DNA of 15,592 nt from Candidatus Omnitrophica bacterium CG1_02_40_15 (GTDB lineage Bacteria; Omnitrophota; Gorgyraeia; Gorgyraeales; Gorgyraeaceae), in NCBI GenBank assembly GCA_001871815.1, contig MNVP01000029.1, forward strand, positions 1 to 15,592, read 5' to 3'. Below the pieces are notes generated by a model. The model was not told where the DNA came from. It searched no databases and was given only the letters and a program-made list of their open reading frames with translations. The translations under genes and the position numbers were made by a program. Of this stretch, positions 13,188 through 15,592 are shown in pieces. The stretch's first letter is position 1, and the number at the start of each line of letters is the position of its first letter.

Positions 13188-13198
13188 CTTCGGCTTTT
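13169..13198. terminator. Bidirectional terminator-like hairpin over the GGDEF stop codon
   Basis: AGCCGA (13169-13174) pairs with TCGGCT (13190-13195). On the + strand TTTT follows (13195-13198); on the minus strand CTCTTTTCTTT follows past 13169. It can end the GGDEF mRNA and, from the other side, the riboswitch RNA. The outer segment AGCCGATAAAGG (13169-13180) is also complementary to the 5' end of the riboswitch transcript (13339-13328). Confidence 0.6.
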
Positions 13199-13204
13199 CA
13201 TCGC

Positions 13205-13339
13205 TCGGCAACCCAGCCGCCATATTATTCCTGACTGCCTCACTAACCTTTTACATTCGTTGAGGTTACGGCTTGTCAGAATAACTTAGGCCCGTAGGCT
13301 TTGCGCCCCCTGATTTCCCAGGGTTTGCCCTTATCGGCT
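13205..13339 (-). ncRNA. Class-I cyclic-di-GMP riboswitch (GEMM-I) on the minus strand
   Basis: Read on the minus strand: AGGGCAAACC (13331-13322), a stem CCTGG-GAAA-TCAGG (13322-13309) with a GAAA tetraloop, GCGCAAAGCC (13306-13297), GGGCCTAAG, a long extended hairpin, then TATGG (13224-13220) and GGGTTGCCGA (13214-13205). CCTAAG/TATGG is the classic 11-nt receptor for the GAAA loop. The positions matching the ligand contacts of Vibrio Vc2 are kept: G20 (13328), A47 (13301) and C92 (13208). The receptor-side helix is lengthened by an inner AACCT/AGGTT hairpin. It is antisense to the space before the DUF3187 gene and faces the GGDEF gene end. No sense gene follows on this strand nearby. Confidence 0.92.
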
Positions 13340-13345
13340 ATAATA

Positions 13346-13374
13346 ATTATATCATATAAAATCATTTGTTTCAA
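13346..13374 (-). promoter_or_regulatory. Promoter of the c-di-GMP riboswitch RNA
   Basis: On the minus strand: TTGAAA (13374-13369), 17-base spacer, TATAAT (13351-13346). The predicted start at about 13339 gives an RNA beginning AGCCGATAAGGGC, just ahead of the aptamer core. This promoter fixes the riboswitch strand. Confidence 0.85.
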
Positions 13375-13393
13375 TAGCAAGAGGAGAGAAAAA

Positions 13394-14440
13394 TTGAAAA
13401 AAAATAAGATGCCAGGCATTGCGATTCTATGCTTTTTATTATTTTGCGCAACTGATGCCTTTGCAAAAACAGGCTCTGCATCACAATGGCACGGGGCAGG
13501 GCCTATTCCAATGCGCAACCAGATGCCGCTTTATCTTTTCTACCTACAGATGGAGCCTGATAAAGCAAGCGTTACAGAGCAGGATAAACTTAATATAAAT
13601 GCTGGCTATGCTGTTTCAAATATAACTGTGAGTTGTTTTACCCCAGCTACATCCCTTTATAATATAAATATTGATGCAGAGGTTTCTAGGATAACGCTGG
13701 ATCTAAAATATGGAATTTATGAAAATACAGAGGTTGGGTTGGAGGTGCCGTATTTAGGCTTATCGGCCGGGTATCTTGACGAATTTGTAAAAGGGTTTGA
13801 AGATAGTATGGGCGCAAGAACTCCTCGTTCCAGGATACGGCAGGGTTCTTATAATCTTAATTACTCATTTATTTACAATAATCAGGATTTGATAAAAAGA
13901 ACTAATGCTTCTGATGGATTGGGAGATGTTGTATTGAAGGCAAAATATCAAATCTTAGAAGAAGATAGATATAGTTTTTGGCCTAATATGTCTTTCAGGA
14001 CAGCTGTTAAATTGCCTACGGGCGAGAAAAGGTCTTTGCTTGGAAGCGGGGAGTTTGATTACGGGTTTGGCATACTTTCAGATAAAACATTTTCTGAAAG
14101 GATAACAGTGTATGCCGGTTGTAACTTTGTAGTCATAGAAAAACCTAGTTTTTTCAGCGTTTTGAATTTGAAAAAAAATATAGTTTCTGGGATTATAGGG
14201 GCAGAATATTTTCTGGCGCAAAGATTTTCTTTGGTGGCGCAGGTCACAGGAAACACAACGCCTTATCCATCTAGCGGAACAAATGTCCTGGATGAAGATG
14301 CATTAGATGTAGGTTTTGGTCTTAATTATCTCTGGAAAGAAAAACAAAATGTGTCCTGGTATTTTGCTTTTACTGAAAATATCAATTCTGCGGCCAGCCC
14401 GGACGTGAGTTTTAATACAGGTTGGAAAGTGGGTTTTTAA
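13394..14440 (+). CDS. DUF3187-like envelope protein with signal peptide
   Basis: 348 residues from a TTG start at 13394. The frame is open up to an ATG at 13301, but that part overlaps the minus-strand riboswitch and promoter. TTG has GAGGAGA about seven bases upstream and begins a clear signal peptide (KKNKMPGIAILCFLLFCATDAFA). The mature N-terminus, GPIPMRNQMPLYLFYLQMEP, matches what I recall of the DUF3187 family. The rest has alternating, aromatic-bounded strands (KLPTGEKRS, SGEFDYGFGI, DVGFGLNYLW) and ends in KVGF with a terminal Phe, typical of an outer-membrane beta-barrel. Function unknown. It is followed 24 bases later by the AsmA-like gene. Its promoter is not clear. Confidence 0.8.
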   Translation: MKKNKMPGIAILCFLLFCATDAFAKTGSASQWHGAGPIPMRNQMPLYLFYLQMEPDKASVTEQDKLNINAGYAVSNITVSCFTPATSLYNINIDAEVSRITLDLKYGIYENTEVGLEVPYLGLSAGYLDEFVKGFEDSMGARTPRSRIRQGSYNLNYSFIYNNQDLIKRTNASDGLGDVVLKAKYQILEEDRYSFWPNMSFRTAVKLPTGEKRSLLGSGEFDYGFGILSDKTFSERITVYAGCNFVVIEKPSFFSVLNLKKNIVSGIIGAEYFLAQRFSLVAQVTGNTTPYPSSGTNVLDEDALDVGFGLNYLWKEKQNVSWYFAFTENINSAASPDVSFNTGWKVGF

Positions 14441-14464
14441 ACAATAACAGGAAGGGATAGCCTG

Positions 14465-15505
14465 ATGAAGATGAGAGTATTTTTGGCAGCATTTATTATT
14501 ATTTTAATATTAATTATAGCCTTAGTTATAGTGATTATCTTCACTTTTGACGCCAATCGCTACAAAGGCATTTTGATAACAAAATTAGAAGAGTCTATGG
14601 GTAAAGACGTGAAGATAGACAATATATCGCTTAGCCTTTTGACCGGGTTTGGGATCGAGATAAAAGGCATGGCAATAAAAGACAAGGATAAAACATGGGA
14701 CAATTTTTTGTTAAAGGCAAAAAACCTGAATGCGAGCGTAAAAATTCTTTCGCTTCTAAAAAAAGATATTCAAATCCAGAGGTTATTTGTGCCTGAGCTG
14801 GAGATAAATACCGGAACTGGCGCCAACAGCCCTGTCTTCAGATGTGGCCTTGATTTGAGTGTGCGTATTTTAATTAATGGTATGGAATTTCAAAAAACCG
14901 AAATTCCAACCACTGAAAATCGCTTAAAGGTTATCACAAAGCGATTTTCTTGCAGCCCGCAGCAGGATGATATGTTAAAGACATTAAACGCTAAGGGAAA
15001 CGTGAAATTGACAAATGCGGTTTTAGATAATGTGAATGTTTTAAAAACTGTTTTGGATAGTCTGAGTATGCTGCCAAATGTTGTCCAGAAATTAAAAGAT
15101 AACCTGCCTGAAAACTATAAAGGGCTTTTAAACCAGGATTACACTGCGTTCAAACCCATGAAAGCGGATTTTGAAATAAAGGGTGGCAGGATTTATTTTG
15201 ATAATCTTTTAGTGGAATCAGATGCATTCTATCTTGTAAACAAAGGGTCTGTTGGCATGATAGATCAGAGCTTTGGGATTAGCTCGAATTTATTTATACC
15301 GAAAGACCTTTCCGGAGTATTTAGCAATGCTGTGCCGGAACTCGAATATCTTATCGATGATAAAGGCAATATAACAATACCCCTGGAAATAAAAGGTAAG
15401 GTCCCTGACATATCGGTAATTCCGGATATTAACCACGCGTTACAGAAATTAATAGAATCAAAGGGCCAGGAGCTCTTGAACAAACTTTTCAAGAGCATCA
15501 GGTAG
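14465..15505 (+). CDS. AsmA-like inner-membrane/periplasmic protein
   Basis: 346 residues. One N-terminal membrane segment (about 5-27, very rich in Ile) is followed by DANRYKGILITKLEESMGKDVKI, the usual start of AsmA domains, and a long beta-rich periplasmic region. The C-terminal part (FEIKGGRIYFDNLLVES, GSVGMIDQSFGISSNL, NITIPLEIKGKVPDISVIPD) matches the AsmA C-terminal repeat pattern. AsmA-like proteins belong to the bridge-like lipid-transfer or envelope-assembly group; this one is short for the family (E. coli AsmA is about 617). The start has AGGAAGGGA seven bases upstream. A second in-frame ATG lies two codons later. It is likely in an operon with the DUF3187 gene. Confidence 0.8.
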   Translation: MKMRVFLAAFIIILILIIALVIVIIFTFDANRYKGILITKLEESMGKDVKIDNISLSLLTGFGIEIKGMAIKDKDKTWDNFLLKAKNLNASVKILSLLKKDIQIQRLFVPELEINTGTGANSPVFRCGLDLSVRILINGMEFQKTEIPTTENRLKVITKRFSCSPQQDDMLKTLNAKGNVKLTNAVLDNVNVLKTVLDSLSMLPNVVQKLKDNLPENYKGLLNQDYTAFKPMKADFEIKGGRIYFDNLLVESDAFYLVNKGSVGMIDQSFGISSNLFIPKDLSGVFSNAVPELEYLIDDKGNITIPLEIKGKVPDISVIPDINHALQKLIESKGQELLNKLFKSIR

Positions 15506-15536
15506 GAATATGGGACTGTTGCGAAATACTATTTTT

Positions 15537-15567
<31 letters not shown>

Positions 15568-15592
15568 GTTTTAATTTCAATAGACTTATAGA

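Noticed and set aside
13301..13393. Upstream extension of the DUF3187 gene to an ATG at 13301
   Set aside because: These codons lie on the antisense of the c-di-GMP riboswitch and its promoter. A signal peptide and Shine-Dalgarno instead support the TTG at 13394.

Overview
The window looks like chromosome of an uncultured diderm (outer-membrane) bacterium of moderate-to-low GC, with an Omnitrophota-like or related candidate-phylum flavour. The diderm inference rests on an AsmA-like protein, an M48 lipoprotein and a DUF3187-type protein with a signal peptide and a terminal Phe. The phylum is a guess from general resemblance. Genes are compact, mostly on the + strand, and separated by many palindromic repeats. 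Two translation modes appear side by side. Some genes have a clear Shine-Dalgarno (LOG, H1/EF-Tu-like, cysE, csp, DUF3187, AsmA). Others have a near-consensus sigma-70 promoter whose predicted start site falls on or just before the ATG, so they are probably leaderless (YhaM-like, GGDEF, M48, possibly the kinase).

Layout. Bases 1-371 hold no gene, only four hairpin/repeat elements and one strong promoter. Then come: a fused metallophosphatase-thioredoxin-CcdA membrane protein (372-2495); an M48 lipoprotein protease (2540-3325); a LOG-family protein (3473-4123); a YhaM-like OB/HD exonuclease (4200-5165); a histone-H1-like tail fused to an EF-Tu domain-2-like barrel (5216-5623); a structured, terminator-ended leader RNA (5688-5773) in front of a patatin-like phospholipase (5774-6679); a histidine kinase with a degenerate receiver (6715-7863); a cloverleaf-shaped repeat (7862-8002); serine acetyltransferase cysE (8020-8736); a cold-shock protein (8817-9020) with a repeat-derived terminator; a small zinc-ribbon protein; a TMTC-like GT-C/TPR membrane protein (9399-10946); and a convergent GT2 glycosyltransferase on the minus strand (10938-11633).

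The most interesting part is 11733-13374. A leaderless REC-GGDEF-MshEN gene (predicted diguanylate cyclase plus a c-di-GMP-binding-type domain) is followed on the OPPOSITE strand by a textbook class-I c-di-GMP riboswitch (GEMM-I; about 13205-13339, minus). It has a GAAA tetraloop, the 11-nt tetraloop receptor and all three known ligand-contact positions, and is driven by its own TTGAAA-17-TATAAT promoter. The RNA reads into the 3' end of the GGDEF gene and meets a terminator-like hairpin overlapping that gene's stop codon. No minus-strand gene follows until the glycosyltransferase about 1.5 kb away. The arrangement suggests either an orphan riboswitch small RNA or c-di-GMP-controlled antisense transcription against the cyclase gene. 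Downstream on the + strand lie a DUF3187 envelope protein (TTG start) and an AsmA-like protein (14465-15505), then a common dispersed repeat at the window end.

All calls are from reading the sequence. No database or folding program was run.
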